Source of the DNA: Synchiropus splendidus | Lineage: Eukaryota > Chordata > Actinopteri > Syngnathiformes > Callionymidae | Direction of reading: 5' to 3' | Assembly: GCF_027744825.2 (NCBI RefSeq) | Contig: NC_071334.1 | Span: 68,360,937-68,424,936, forward strand | DNA length: 64,000 bases | Shown here: positions 54,008 to 64,000 of the stretch, in pieces | Layout: each line of letters starts with the position of its first letter | Numbering within the stretch: position 1 is the first letter of the stretch | Position numbers and translations under genes: made by a program | The notes under the pieces: model-generated | What the model was told of the DNA's origin: nothing | What the model saw: only the letters and a program-made list of their open reading frames with translations | The model's database searches: none

Positions 54008-54993
54008 CTAGAGGCCTGTGAGATCCACGATGGCCTTGATGAAGATGGTGTCGTCTCGTATGTACGAGTTTTTGGCATCGAGTTTGGAGAGCGGGCAGAA
54101 GAGAGGGCAGCCGCTGGCAATGTTCATCTCGCTGACCGGCCTCTGGAAGGACGAGGAGGTGACGTCGGGGCGGAAGGCGTCAATGATGTGCTCCCGGTTG
54201 CTCTGGTCCAGCAGCATCAGTGTCACCTGAGTGCACAAACAAAAGACCGTCATGGCGGGCAACCGCGCTCCAATGTGAGCTTCGCTCCGAACAGAGAAGA
54301 GAGAGACGGGAAATCACGAGGCGAAGTACAGTTCAGATGTAGCTACAGAAGCTAGGATGTGGTCGTAATGTTTTAGCTGCGCAATTTGTTTACCATGTGA
54401 TCTCTGGATTAACTCAGAGACTTGAGAAAGTGTCACCTCTGACGTGGGTGAGTTATTTTCCGTGGAGAGTGACATTTCAACTGAGTCCCCCACGAGTCAC
54501 AGAATCGTTCTTACAGACTGACTCATTGGACAAGGTGATTCCTGAGGCGGCACATCAGCTAAAACAAGGCTTGATAAGAAGGGCCACGAGCGGCATCACC
54601 TTTTGGTTGAAGGGCCACTTGAGCAAGGCATCGCTGAGTCCTCTCATCACAACGAAGAACAGCGACAGGTGGCTGCCGCGCCCCGTGCCATCGCCGTTCA
54701 GGTAGATTCGCAGACACATCTTGTAGCCGTATTTACTGGTGTAGAAGGCTGCGAGCCAGGAGAGACGTGGTCAGGACAAGCCAGCGGCTCCTGACTCCTG
54801 ACAGACAGACGTTACCTGGGGAGAACATGGCTGGAGCTCGCCCCGCGATGGCGTCCTGCCTCTTTTTGGCAAAGTCAGAAATCCTCCAGACAAAGACGCC
54901 GTCGAACGTGGTGGCCGACATCTCTCGGAGTCGACCCTCCATCTCGGCCACCGTCAGGTCCTTCAGCCCCACCGTCCTCTCCAGCTGCCGCAC
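54008..54993 (-). other. traf2: traf2 MATH (TRAF-C) domain exons
   Basis: Exons 54816-54993, 54600-54748 and 54008-54226 encode the end of the coiled coil (LERTVGLKDLTVAEME) and the MATH domain, which binds receptor PxQxT-type motifs. Conserved blocks are TTFDGVFVWRISDFAKKRQ, YGYKMCLRIYLNGDGTGRG, HLSLFFVVMRG, WPFNQKVTLMLLDQSNREH and AFRPDVTSSSFQRPV. Confidence 0.95.
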
Positions 54994-57900
54994 CTGGGGG
55001 GTGGTCAGGACAGGTGAGTCCATCTTTGACTTCTGCAGGCGCTGGCAGCCGTTCGGGGCCCCTCACCTTGTTGCTCAGTGCCTCGATCTTGTCCTGGTCC
55101 AGCTTGTGCTGGCGGTTGCTGGCCTCCATGGTGGTGGCAAAGCGCTCCACCTCTCTGTTCAGCACGCACACCACGTTCTCGAAGGTCCCTGACTTCACCT
55201 CCAGCTCGGTGCACCTGCGGCCCAGCTCCGCCACCTTGGTCTTTTCGCTGTGGAGCTGCAGCTCCAGCGCTGCCCCCACAGAGCTGGGCAGAGGGGTGAA
55301 GGAGGTGGACACGGAGAGCGTCGGCGCCAGAGCGGGCGGCGGCGGGAGAGGGGCCGAGGCGGGAGGCCCTGGAGCTCCTGGATTTGACGAAGAGGAGGAG
55401 GAGGTGGAGGCTCCCTGCACGGGAGGCCCGCAGGAGGAGGAGGAGGAGCTGAGCTGGGACACTCGGGCCTCCAGCTCCCGGAGCGACTGCTGCAGCTCCA
55501 CCAGCTTGTGCCCAGCGACCTCCAGACCCTGCGGCTGCAGACCCTCCATGCTCACCTTCATGCCCATAATGTAGTGCAGCAGGAGGTTCAGGTGCTCGTA
55601 GGCGAAGGCGCGCTCGTGGTCGTGGATCTTCTCCTTCTCCACCTGAACGCCACAAAACACCTCGTGTCAGAGGTCTGGACCTGAGAAGATCCTCCAGGAG
55701 AATCAGCACTCACAGACATGTCACAGCCGACCACGTGGAAGCGACACGGCGTCCTGAACTTGCTGCAGAATTTGATGTGGTCCACGTACTAGAGGAGGAA
55801 CCACAACCTGAGCCATAGACACCAACACAACAAGGAGCCGAGCTTCCAACGTGACAATCCTCACCTTCTCTCTTGGGATCTTCTTCTTGGCGCAGCCCTC
55901 ACAGATCATGGGGTACTTGGGGCAGATCTCGTCATGCGCCTGCCAAACACAGAAGAGGGCGGCGTTGCTCTCGGCGGGCGCTGGGCGTGGTGAATAAATG
56001 ATGGCTGACCTTGATGTTCTTGAAGTGGAACGGCTCCTTGCAGTACTTGCAGTTCAGCGTCCTCTCCGGGCACTCGCGCTCATTGTGGCGCTCCTGCTCG
56101 CTGAAGCGGATCCGCTCCTTGCAGGACGGGCACGGGATGATCAAGAACTCGCACTTGCCTTCGTGGGTTTGCTGGCGAGGGAGCAGACACTGACATGAGC
56201 GGCCACCAGGGGGCAGGCGGAAGCTTTTAGCTAGGATTTTGAAACAGGGCGTCCAAAGCCACGCCCACATGCCCCGCCCCCAACCCATAACTCCACCCCC
56301 AGATCATTCCCCACCAGGACGAACATAACTTGCTGTGTAAAAAAAAAAAACACTGCACACATACATTTGTACAAAAGTCACTTATTTTATAAAACCAAAC
56401 ATATTGCATCAAATATCATAAACGTCACAATAACAAATACATAATGCAGAAACGCCTGGGTCTGGAGTTATATTTCTCGAGCAGCTGCAAAGTCAAAATC
56501 AGCAAATCCACTTCTTCTTCTTTGGTGGTGATGGAGCCTCTTCCTCGCTCTCCTGATCTGATGGGATTCTCTCCTTCAGATAACTGACCCTGATGAATTA
56601 AAATAATTATTACTATTACTACACGCTATCACGACAACAGTTTTGTTCATCTTCCTTCATATAGTGATGCAAGACAAGCACAGAGTTGTATCAGCTGTGA
56701 ATCTGAGATGGTTTTCTGAACTTTCACACAGTTAAACATTCAAACAAGACAACAATTCTGACCTGTTTTTCCTTCAGGAGGAAACTCATTTTTCGCACAA
56801 AGATTTGGTTTGGAAAATGTTTCATAGCCTTTACATGAAAAAGGGACTGCAACAACTGTATATTTCTATATAAAATATGTACAAGCTGTTCATGCGAAGT
56901 TCGGCAAACGCTCCATGCAGTTCTCGCGGGAGTTCATGCGGTGCTGTCGCCATGTGGCTCGTCCGATTGAAAGACTTTCAGTTTGTTTTGTAAACAATTG
57001 TTTAGAGTTTTGAACTTACCTGGCTTTTCCTCTTGTAATCTGCGTCAAACAGCCAACTGACAGCGTCGCTCTTCCATGCCACGTCGACCAATGAAAATGC
57101 AAGTTTTCGCAAATAGCGAGATGTGAATAACCGCAAGATTTGGCCCGTAAACAAATATGGCGTCCGTGGTGGCCAAAGTTCCGGTGCCGGTAAAGGGTTG
57201 AGACGCGGCGAATTTATCACATTCAGTGAAAATACTGCACGGAAACTTCCTTTTCACTGAAATATGATGAGGCTATGACTGGGGCATTACGCAGGCACTG
57301 AGTAAAAATGTAGGGCGTCCGTCTCAAGAAGAAATGGGCGTCCAATTTTCCATGGGACGCCCCTCTAGCTAAAAGCCTGGGTGGAAGACCCTGTCGACAA
57401 GACTGACCTCGAACTCCTTGATGCTTCCCGTCCACGAGCAGCTCTCGTTGACGCAGGCGGCCGAGAGACTCTCCACTTCTCTCCTCACGGCGTTGTCGGG
57501 GAAGGCCTGCGCCGGCCACAGATGGAGGGTTAGTCGCCATCATGGAATATTTATGTCAGGAGAAAAGAGCGCTGCTGCGTCTGTGGACCAGCATGCTAGC
57601 GCGGGTGACTCACACAGCCTTGCTTCAGGATGGACGTGGGCTCTTCAAAAATGTCCTCCTTGATGCAGGCGCCGCATTTCTGAGGTCCGTTACTGTCCAA
57701 ACAGGAGACACAATTACAACCAACACACCTGTGGATAGTGTGGCTGCCATGCTAACACAGGTTTGTGTAGCTAAATTACTAATGCAGCTGACAGGCTGAT
57801 AGCGCCGGCATGCAAATCTGCTAATGTAGCTTCAGTGTTAGTGGCTCTGAAGTTACAATTATCTGAAAATATCTGATGAGCTAGCGCATGAAGAGCGAGC

Positions 57901-58825
57901 GTATCTTGAATGTATCTGAAGACTTTTAAATTGCTGAAATGCTAACAACAGAAAATGGTATTGTATCTAAATGGATTTGAATTGCAAACTGAACTAAGTG
58001 ACTCTAAAGAGCCAGTGTATCAAGAGCTTGATCTCTTGAGAGCTTTAGTGCTAATGTAGCTGAAATGCTAATCGTCAGTGCTAGTGCATCTTTGTGGCTA
58101 ACAAGTCTTGCTGACTGGGTCTGACGTAGCTTCAGTGCCAATGTATCTTCATGCCTAACATATCTTCTGCAATAAGACATCTTCAGTGCTAACATAGCTT
58201 CGGTCCTAATACGTCGACAGTGCCCATGTATCTTCAGCACTAACATGTCTTTGATGCTAACTTATCATCTGAGCTCATGTATCTTTTGTGCTAACATCAG
58301 TCCTACCTTCCGTGCTAGTGCATCTCCGGTGCTAACATTAGAGTAGTGCTAACTTATCTTAGGGGCTAATGTAGCTTCAATGCTAACACATCCCCAGTGC
58401 TAAAGTAGCTCCAGTGATAACTTATCTTCATGGCTAGCATATCTTCAGTCATAACAAAGCTTCAGCGCTAACATACCTTTTGAGCTTACTCATCTCCAGT
58501 GCTAATGTAGCTTCAGTGCTAGCATATCTGCATTGCTAGCTTATCTTACTGAAGTGCCTGCTGTGCGAATGAGTGAAGTACTCCCATGTTGTGACGTAAA
58601 CAGTAGCACAGGAGGCGCGACGGCTCACGTTCCCGACCTGACGGTGCGGTTGAAGCAGTAGGAGCAGAACCGGTGTCCACACTGGGCCTGGACGGGTCGC
58701 CTGAGGATGTTGTGGCAGCAGTTGCACAGATGTTTGTCCTCCAGCTTGTTGCCCAGAATCTTCTTGTTGTATCCGGGCTTGTTGCTCTCCATGGACGACG
58801 GGGGGGACGGCTCCTGGGCCGCCAT
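54008..58825 (-). CDS. traf2: TNF receptor-associated factor 2 (599 residues)
   Basis: TRAF2 is a cytoplasmic adaptor that links TNF-receptor family members to NF-kappaB and JNK through cIAP binding. Exons in transcript order: 58638-58825, 57614-57692, 57408-57506, 56010-56171, 55865-55939, 55714-55788, 55067-55642, 54816-54993, 54600-54748 and 54008-54226 (TAG at 54008). Borders are GT-AG and the phases close at 600 codons. Residues 1 to about 90 hold the RING (CNCCHNILRRPVQAQCGHRFC, KCGAC), then TRAF zinc fingers (about 100-226), coiled coil (227-440) and MATH domain (to 599). The end IASGCPLFCPLSKLDAKNSY...IKAIVDLTGL matches human TRAF2. Human TRAF2 has 501 residues; the excess is mainly a Ser/Pro insert in the stalk. 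Teleosts have two traf2 genes; which one this is was not decided. Confidence 0.95.
55067..55642 (-). other. traf2: traf2 coiled-coil exon with Ser/Pro insert
   Basis: This 576-base exon encodes residues 227-418. It opens with VEKEKIHDHERAFAYEHLNLLL, then passes into about 59 low-complexity residues (runs of six serines, GAPGPPASAPLPPPP, about residues 291-349). It resumes with the conserved stalk GTFENVVCVLNREVERFATT and HKLDQDKIEALSNK. GC content is very high and the reverse strand is open by chance. Confidence 0.9.
56010..57506 (-). other. traf2: traf2 zinc-finger exons, first part
   Basis: Exons 57408-57506 (AFPDNAVRREVESLSAACVN...SIKEFE) and 56010-56171 (CEFLIIPCPSCKERIRFSEQ, CPERTLNCKYCKEPFHFKNIK) encode TRAF-type zinc fingers. 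Two further 75-base exons at 55865-55939 (CPKYPMICEGCAKKKIPREK) and 55714-55788 (FCSKFRTPCRFHVVGCDMS) continue the array. A transposon-like element fills the intron between the first two. Confidence 0.9.
56223..57376. mobile_element. TIR-bounded element in a traf2 intron
   Basis: The same 12 bases GCTTTTAGCTAG occur at 56223-56234 and, inverted, at 57365-57376. Inside each end a GGGGCGTCC or GGGCGTCC motif follows in mirrored positions. The element is about 1.15 kb with no intact transposase. I cannot name the superfamily; target duplication is unclear. Confidence 0.5.
58060..58560. repeat. Degenerate 17-bp minisatellite in traf2 intron
   Basis: Units such as GCTAACACATCCCCAGT, GCTAAAGTAGCTCCAGT and GCTAGCATATCTTCAGT follow one another with a 17-base period. 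Copies are diverged and the array fades out to the left, toward about 57780. Confidence 0.7.
58638..58825 (-). other. traf2: traf2 start exon with RING finger
   Basis: Translation starts at ATG 58825 (MAAQEPSPPSSMESNKPGYN). The exon probably begins at 58846, after a GGTTTCCCAG acceptor. Two donors are possible. The inner one (CAG|GTCGGG, ending at 58638) joins to 57692 to give NRTVSNGPQKCGAC, the same spacing as human TRAF2, so I chose it over the donor 11 bases further downstream. An in-frame upstream ATG lies before the acceptor and is not used in this model. Confidence 0.85.
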
Positions 58826-59388
58826 GCTGGGAATCACGCGTTGCACCTGGGAAACCGCTGGGACACCAGAGGGCGTCGCAGACATAAGAGCTCCGTCAGT
58901 ACCTCACTGTCGTGAGTAGTGAACAGCGAGGAAGAAGAGGCAACTGCCAAGGGAACTGGAGTGGCTGATAGGAGAGTAAACAAACACTAAACACGAATAG
59001 GAAACATGAAAGTGGAGGTGGATAAACACAGCGCTCTACATCAACCTTCAGGTTTCCCTCCCCACATGAAGGGACTCCAGGGGCCGGATTTGGCCCCCCT
59101 CACGTAAACGTAAGGAAGTTTGTCGATCACTGTCTGTGGAAGCAGCCGTAAAGATTTGGGGACATACATCCTCTGAATGGCCAGTGGTGCCTCAGAGACA
59201 GAGCAGCTCCTCCTCAGACAAAGCTGCAGCATCCTGCCCAGTAACCCGCCATTGTCTCCCGCCTCCTCCTTCCTGCTCGCTGTTGCTAAGCTATCAGCAT
59301 CCCAGAGTCAGAAGTCTCGGCGGCCACGCCCCTCTCCTCCTCTCGCCCTCTCTGGATGATATGTTCCCGCAGACGCGCCGTCTCTCAC

Positions 59389-59650
59389 CTGTCTATGCCG
59401 TCATGGCGCGCCGTGTCCGGCTCCGGGTGACGGTTACATGCGCGAGTGCGGCTGGCGGAGGGAGCGCGGTTCGGAGGGAGCCAGCGGACGCGGAGTCCCG
59501 GAGAGGAGGATGTTTGTGTCCGACATCGCCATTGCACTTTCAGAGTAGATGACGTCACACGAGGGCGGGGGGAGCGCGCGGGCGGCTGGGGTTGGACGCG
59601 CGCGCCGAGGGGGGCGGGGCCACCGCTGTAAACATCCTGTCAAGGACCGG
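59389..59650 (-). promoter_or_regulatory. traf2: Putative traf2 promoter and non-coding exon 1
   Basis: This is a CpG-rich stretch. On the minus strand it contains a consensus donor (ACAG|GTGAGAG, exon end at 59389) that can join the acceptor at 58847. Just before the donor the 5' UTR would contain a three-codon upstream frame, ATG ACG GCA TAG. The transcription start is not determined. Confidence 0.4.
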
Positions 59651-59659
59651 AATAAACAC

Positions 59660-61440
59660 ATTTGAATATCTTACGTCATCTTGTAGTTGGAAATACAAGT
59701 TAAAAATGAATATAAATACGGTGATGGTTTGATCCCAAAAAAATATTTTAAATAATTTCTTTACTTCAATTCAACGCAAATTCAATTAACTAAAAATAAA
59801 ATAAATATATTTGATTGATTTCAATTACATAATATAACATAATGCAGCTCATCATCAAACAAGTTTGATTCTATTCAATATCGCATTGTATTTTAAAAAA
59901 TGGCACAATAATAAATGCATGTCATGACAATCATGTATTTCATTTTTTCGGTTTTAATGGGAATGTTCTCATTCTGATTACATATGAATGTATTGATAAC
60001 AATTGCTCACAAATATTTAAAATAAGTTTGTTCCATATATTTATTTCAGCCACCAATTTTTGACACTTCAATTGCATTATTTTTTGTCGTTTGTATTCAA
60101 CTAGTCGAAAACATATTTGCAAACAAATATAAAAGTAAAAAAAAACAATTATATATAGAATCTAGAGGCAGAAAGACATGTTTTTATTTTTCGTCTTAAA
60201 AACACACGCTGCTATGTTAAGGCAGATCAATCATGGACATCTGTGGCTCATATGGACTGAAGAAATCTGATTCTAAAACTCTTTAGCTGGTATTGGTCTC
60301 ACCAGCCAGGTGGGTCGATGCAGTGGTAACTGGGGTCACAGGGATCAATGGTTCTGAACAGACTAAAATGTTACTATCAATTTGGACCACGGGAAATGAT
60401 GTGACCAGATCTGACCTGTTCTAAACCCCCAAAAGACAGACAGTGCACCCAGTTTAATGGTGGAGACAACACCTGTAACAATGTGGGGCTGCAGTAGGTC
60501 ACTCACTGAGGATCCAGAGAGTGAGTGAAGGAGAAGCCGAGGACCTATGTGTGGAGGTCAGGTCAGTGTCTGAACAGTCTGGAGAATCCTTAAGAATAAG
60601 ACTGATCTGAGTGTGTGTGTCGTCCTTCTTGTGGACCCCCTGAACACCCTCCACACTCCACCAACATCACATGATCACCTCACTCTGTCATGTCACTTAT
60701 TCCAGCTGGAATTTGAAACATTTCTTATGCACAGAAACATTTCATATTTGCCCAAAATGTGCCTGGCTGTTCTACAAACAAACAAATACAATACTCAATT
60801 TAAAAATAGAGAGTGACGTAACAAGTGCTTGACAAATAGTGAGCCGACGTGTGTGAAGGGCTCACTTTTAGGCAACATGGCTGAGTGGCAAATGTTTTCC
60901 CAACACTAGGGGGCGCAAAAACTCTCTTCATCCACATCCAGACAGCAATGTAAAGAGGGAACTGGGCGAGCCAGAGGCACCCATGACACCAGTGGAGGGC
61001 TCTGGGGCAGAGGACAAGGATCAGACAGCAGAAGAAGAATCCAAGGATCTGGTTCAGTTCACAGCCTCCTGAGAGGTCAGGTAGCAAAGTGATGCTCCAT
61101 CAGGAGATGGAGAAGCAGAAGGAGGAGGCAGAGGAGGAGGATGAAGGTGACGTGCAGTCAAGAAAGAAGAAGGAGGAGAAGAAGAAACACTGGCACCCCT
61201 GCACCATCCTCTTGCTACTTGTTGGCTACAAGGTGCTGTTGTCCTGTGGCTCTTCTTCACGTCTGCAGAAGTTTCCTGAGGTTTCTCTGAATCTGAGGAG
61301 AGACAAGTCAGCATTTTCAAGAGCCAAGTATTCCTTTCAACAGCAGCTGCCAAACAGTGATCCGACACAGATGTATAGTACAGGGTCCATGTGGCTGCGG
61401 CAGGCGGGTGGACAGCAGGGGGCGCTGCACATGGAAGTAG
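59660..61440. other. Intergenic between traf2 and gramd2b
   Basis: The left part (59660-60180) is AT-rich and the right part ordinary. No gene is recognised. A minus-strand AATAAA near 60183 could end gramd2b, giving a 3' UTR of about 1.25 kb. Confidence 0.5.
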
Positions 61441-64000
61441 CTAATCAAGCAGACGGACCTTCTCCAGCTTGAACAGGTTGGTGGACAGCTCTCCATAGAT
61501 CTCTGCGTTCAGCTCGTCCTGCGTCTGACCGCCGGAGCTCCTGGAATGATGAACAGGTGAGGCAGTCAGCATGACTCGGGGCGGAGGACTCGATTCCGAC
61601 TCTGGCTCTCACTGCCGGTTCTGAAGGTTCTGGCCCAGGGACAGCAAGGAGTCCAGGCGGTGCTCCAGAGCCACGATCTTCAGAGCCATGTAGCAGGTGG
61701 ACACCACCAGGAGGCTCACCCTGACAACAACAGAGAGGACATCGCTGCTATACCAGTCTCCGAAGGAGGGGATTACTTCTTCAGTCTGAGTCGTCCACTG
61801 TCATGTCTATGTCACTCACAAGTGTCCGAGTCCTTCACCGGAGTCTGAGCCGTGGAGAGACTCATTACTGACTCTGATTTGAAAGCCTGGCCTGAGACCG
61901 ACCATGACATCAAGGACGTTACCATGTTAGTGTTGGCCAGTCTAAACACTCCGATTTGGGTCAAACTTTGTTTTGAATCTGAACCAGCAGGTGGATCTTT
62001 AACAGAGTCCGGGTCAGACCAGTGAAGGTCACAGTGACCGATCCATACGCCAGCTAACAGACTCCTCAGCTAGGAGGCGAGGTCACTCACAGAAACAGGT
62101 AGATCAGCAGCAGCAGGTGCAGAGAACTGGACTGAGAGGATTTCTCCCGGTGAGTTCTGGAAGGTTTGGACGGCCCTGCAGGAGGGACACGGAAAACACT
62201 CAGACTCAGACAGACAGTGTCAGTGAGGCAGACGGAGAGGTCATTGTACCGTGGTTCTGTCCCGAGTTCTGCAGGTGAACGTCTGCGTGGACCGAAACCT
62301 CTGCACTCTTCACCACATTAAGGAAGGAGTCGGGCAGCGCGCTGAAGTCTGTGGCACAAACATCTGTCAGAGTGGGCGACACATGCAGCGAGAGTCAAGT
62401 CATCGAGACGTCATTAAGGAGTCTCACGCTCGCTGCTCATCACTAGTGCCAGAACCACAACCACTCAAGACCGGCAGCACTGCTCTGCTAACAGTTGCGT
62501 GCTAGCTCTCAGTTTTGCTGACTCACTCTTTAAGCTAGCAAATCTCACATTAGCGTGTCCTTCCCTCTGGCAAAAAACAAAACAAATAACAAAGAAACAA
62601 CACCAGTAACTTGATAAACAACTCATCTAGGTGTCATTAAAGATCCAACAGAACAAGACATTGGTGAAATACAATTAGACAGGAGTGAAAAAGAACTTTT
62701 TAAAAAGTCAATATTCTCACGCCAAAAACCCGGCGGTAAAGTCAGAGGTCAGAGGACAAGCGCTCGGCCGTCGACGGCTTGTGAGGCTGAAACAGAAGTC
62801 TCGGCAGCGAAGTTTCCATCTGCTGGTGTCAGTCAAAACAGATGGAGTGTCAGCTCCCTGCAGATGTTTGCACACTAAACAGTCCGACACTCGACACCGA
62901 GGACGCCAAAACAGCCTGCAGCAAACTGGTTCAGTCGGGTAACGGTGAGCGGCTTGTCTCGTGTGTCATCGTTGTTGTTTCCAGGACACAATGATAGGAG
63001 GAAACTTCTCCATGGGGATCTGTCTGAATGACTTGGACTCAGAGCTCTGGTGTGGAGGTGAGGACAGAACAACCTCCACACTCTGGCTCAACAGCACTTC
63101 AGGTGGAGCTGAGGTGTTTGTGACAAAAGGGTGAAAGTCTCTCAAGTCCTGATGTGAAAACAAACAACTGTGACCCCACTGTGACCTGAGTAACAGTCAT
63201 AAGGACCTGAGTCAAAGTCATCAAGTACTGAGTCACAGTCACCAGACCCTTCTGAGACACAGTCACCAGGACCCGAGTTACAGCCATTGAGTCAAGACGA
63301 GTGAATCCATATTTAAGAGGAGGAACTGAAGAATCAAGCCAAACAAGTACCATGTAAAGTCCAGAGTCAAGACAAGTAACAACTTCAAGTAACAATAAGC
63401 AAACCCAGAGTTTATAAACACATTCAGGCTCAACACCATTTAGTGCAGAGTCCAGACAAGTCAGGACGGCAACTCGATAGTCATAAAGGAACAAATCCTG
63501 AACAAATACAACCTGACTAACAAGTGAAGACAAACAAAACTAGAGTCTGGTAAACCAAGTCCCAGGTCAAACACACAGGTTCAGTGAAGACAGTTGAAAA
63601 AAAGCAAGTCAAACAATACTTAGTCAATAAAAACAACTCTGTAGACGAGGTAGGCCCCAGGTCACAGCCATCAAGACTTGAACCACGGTGAAAGGACCAG
63701 AGCAAATAGTCAAGACCATCAAGTTCAGTCGAGATGAGTAACTTAGACCTGTCCTAGTTCCGACAAAAAAGTCCCCACTCAATAACATTACGTCAGTAAA
63801 GGCAAGTACACAGACAGGATGAGCAAGTCCCCGGTCGAGACCAACAAGTCCAAGTGACGGAAGGTGACAACGAGACTCTCGAGGAGAGCAAGCACACGAC
63901 GCCGAGGCAGGGGTTCTTCGCCACAGCTGGGGGGCAACTCACCGCTCACTTTGTCGTAGTCCGGCGTCCGGGACCCGGAGCTGCTGCTCTCCATCATGTC
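61441..64000 (-). CDS. gramd2b: GRAM domain-containing protein 2B, C-terminal part
   Basis: Five exons in transcript order: 63943-64000 (cut by the window edge), 62250-62348, 62091-62175, 61613-61720 and 61441-61540 (TAG at 61441). Together they give 450 bases, 149 residues. The GRAM (PH-like) domain lies outside. Human GRAMD2B has matching blocks: QDMEGYSSSGSQTPE against DMMESSSSGSRTPD, then the transmembrane segment LLLLIYLFLLVSLLVVSTCYM, ALEHRLDSLLSLGQNL, and the final helix DELNAEIYGELSTNLFKLEK. Family members are tail-anchored ER proteins at membrane contacts. The ending KVRLLD may instead splice at LEK to an unseen exon. GRAMD2A is the alternative, less likely. Confidence 0.85.
62349..63942 (-). 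other. gramd2b intron
   Basis: A 1.6-kb intron between the partial first exon of the window and the exon ending in QNSGQNHG. It contains a degenerate tandem repeat at about 63170-63295 and no other named feature. Confidence 0.6.
63170..63295. repeat. Degenerate tandem repeat of about 24 bp
   Basis: Copies resemble AGGACCTGAGTCACAGTCATC with variable spacing. About five units are seen, and divergence is high. Confidence 0.5.

Noticed and set aside
55005..55709. Long frames on both strands over the traf2 coiled-coil exon
   Set aside because: Very high GC content removes stop codons by chance; only the frame giving the TRAF2 stalk matches a family and splices in phase.
59080..59100. CCAGGGGCCGGATTTGGCCC, like the end of a hAT element
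   Set aside because: Only one short end is visible; no partner end or target duplication.

Overview
The window is nuclear DNA of a ray-finned fish, probably a percomorph teleost. Genes are split into many short exons with GT-AG introns, often of only 80-150 bp. Microsatellites and decayed transposons are common, and the encoded proteins are vertebrate-specific. I assembled exons by hand from splice sites, reading phase and remembered family sequences. The phases close across every gene: tnc sums to 7,035 coding bases, traf2 to 1,800, and the visible part of gramd2b to 450.

Layout. (1) 951-6289, plus strand: the 3' part of pik3r1, the class IA PI3-kinase regulatory subunit. It covers most of the RhoGAP-like BH domain, the nSH2, the iSH2 coiled coil and the cSH2. 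An internal alternative first exon at 3177-3192 matches the start of the p50-alpha isoform. The 3' UTR probably runs to a poly(A) signal at 8104. (2) 13172-33472, minus strand, tail-to-tail with pik3r1: a complete tnc (tenascin-C) coding region of 28 coding exons and 2,344 residues. It has a signal peptide and assembly domain, 13.5 EGF repeats, 16 fibronectin type III domains and a fibrinogen-like globe. A non-coding first exon or promoter may lie near 38.8-39.0 kb. (3) 39-54 kb: a gene-poor interval holding LINE remnants, a 0.9-kb minisatellite of 23-bp units, a hairpin repeat with long (TA)n tracts, and AT-rich DNA. (4) 54008-58825, minus strand: complete traf2, 599 residues (RING, TRAF zinc fingers, coiled coil, MATH), with a GC-rich promoter region near 59.4-59.65 kb. 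(5) 61441-64000, minus strand: the last five exons of gramd2b (GRAMD3-like), continuing beyond the right edge.

The four genes are not an operon. Two act in receptor signalling (PI3K regulatory subunit, TRAF2), one is an extracellular matrix protein and one is a membrane-contact or lipid-binding protein. Human PIK3R1 and GRAMD2B are on 5q, while TNC and TRAF2 are on 9q, so the window looks like a fish chromosome that keeps a 5q/9q mixture.

The most interesting signals are the p50-alpha-type internal first exon, the rearranged integrin motifs in tenascin-C, the 23-bp minisatellite whose units spell a p53-type half-site and an AP-1 site, a Ser/Pro insertion in the TRAF2 stalk, and several terminal-inverted-repeat or hairpin elements.
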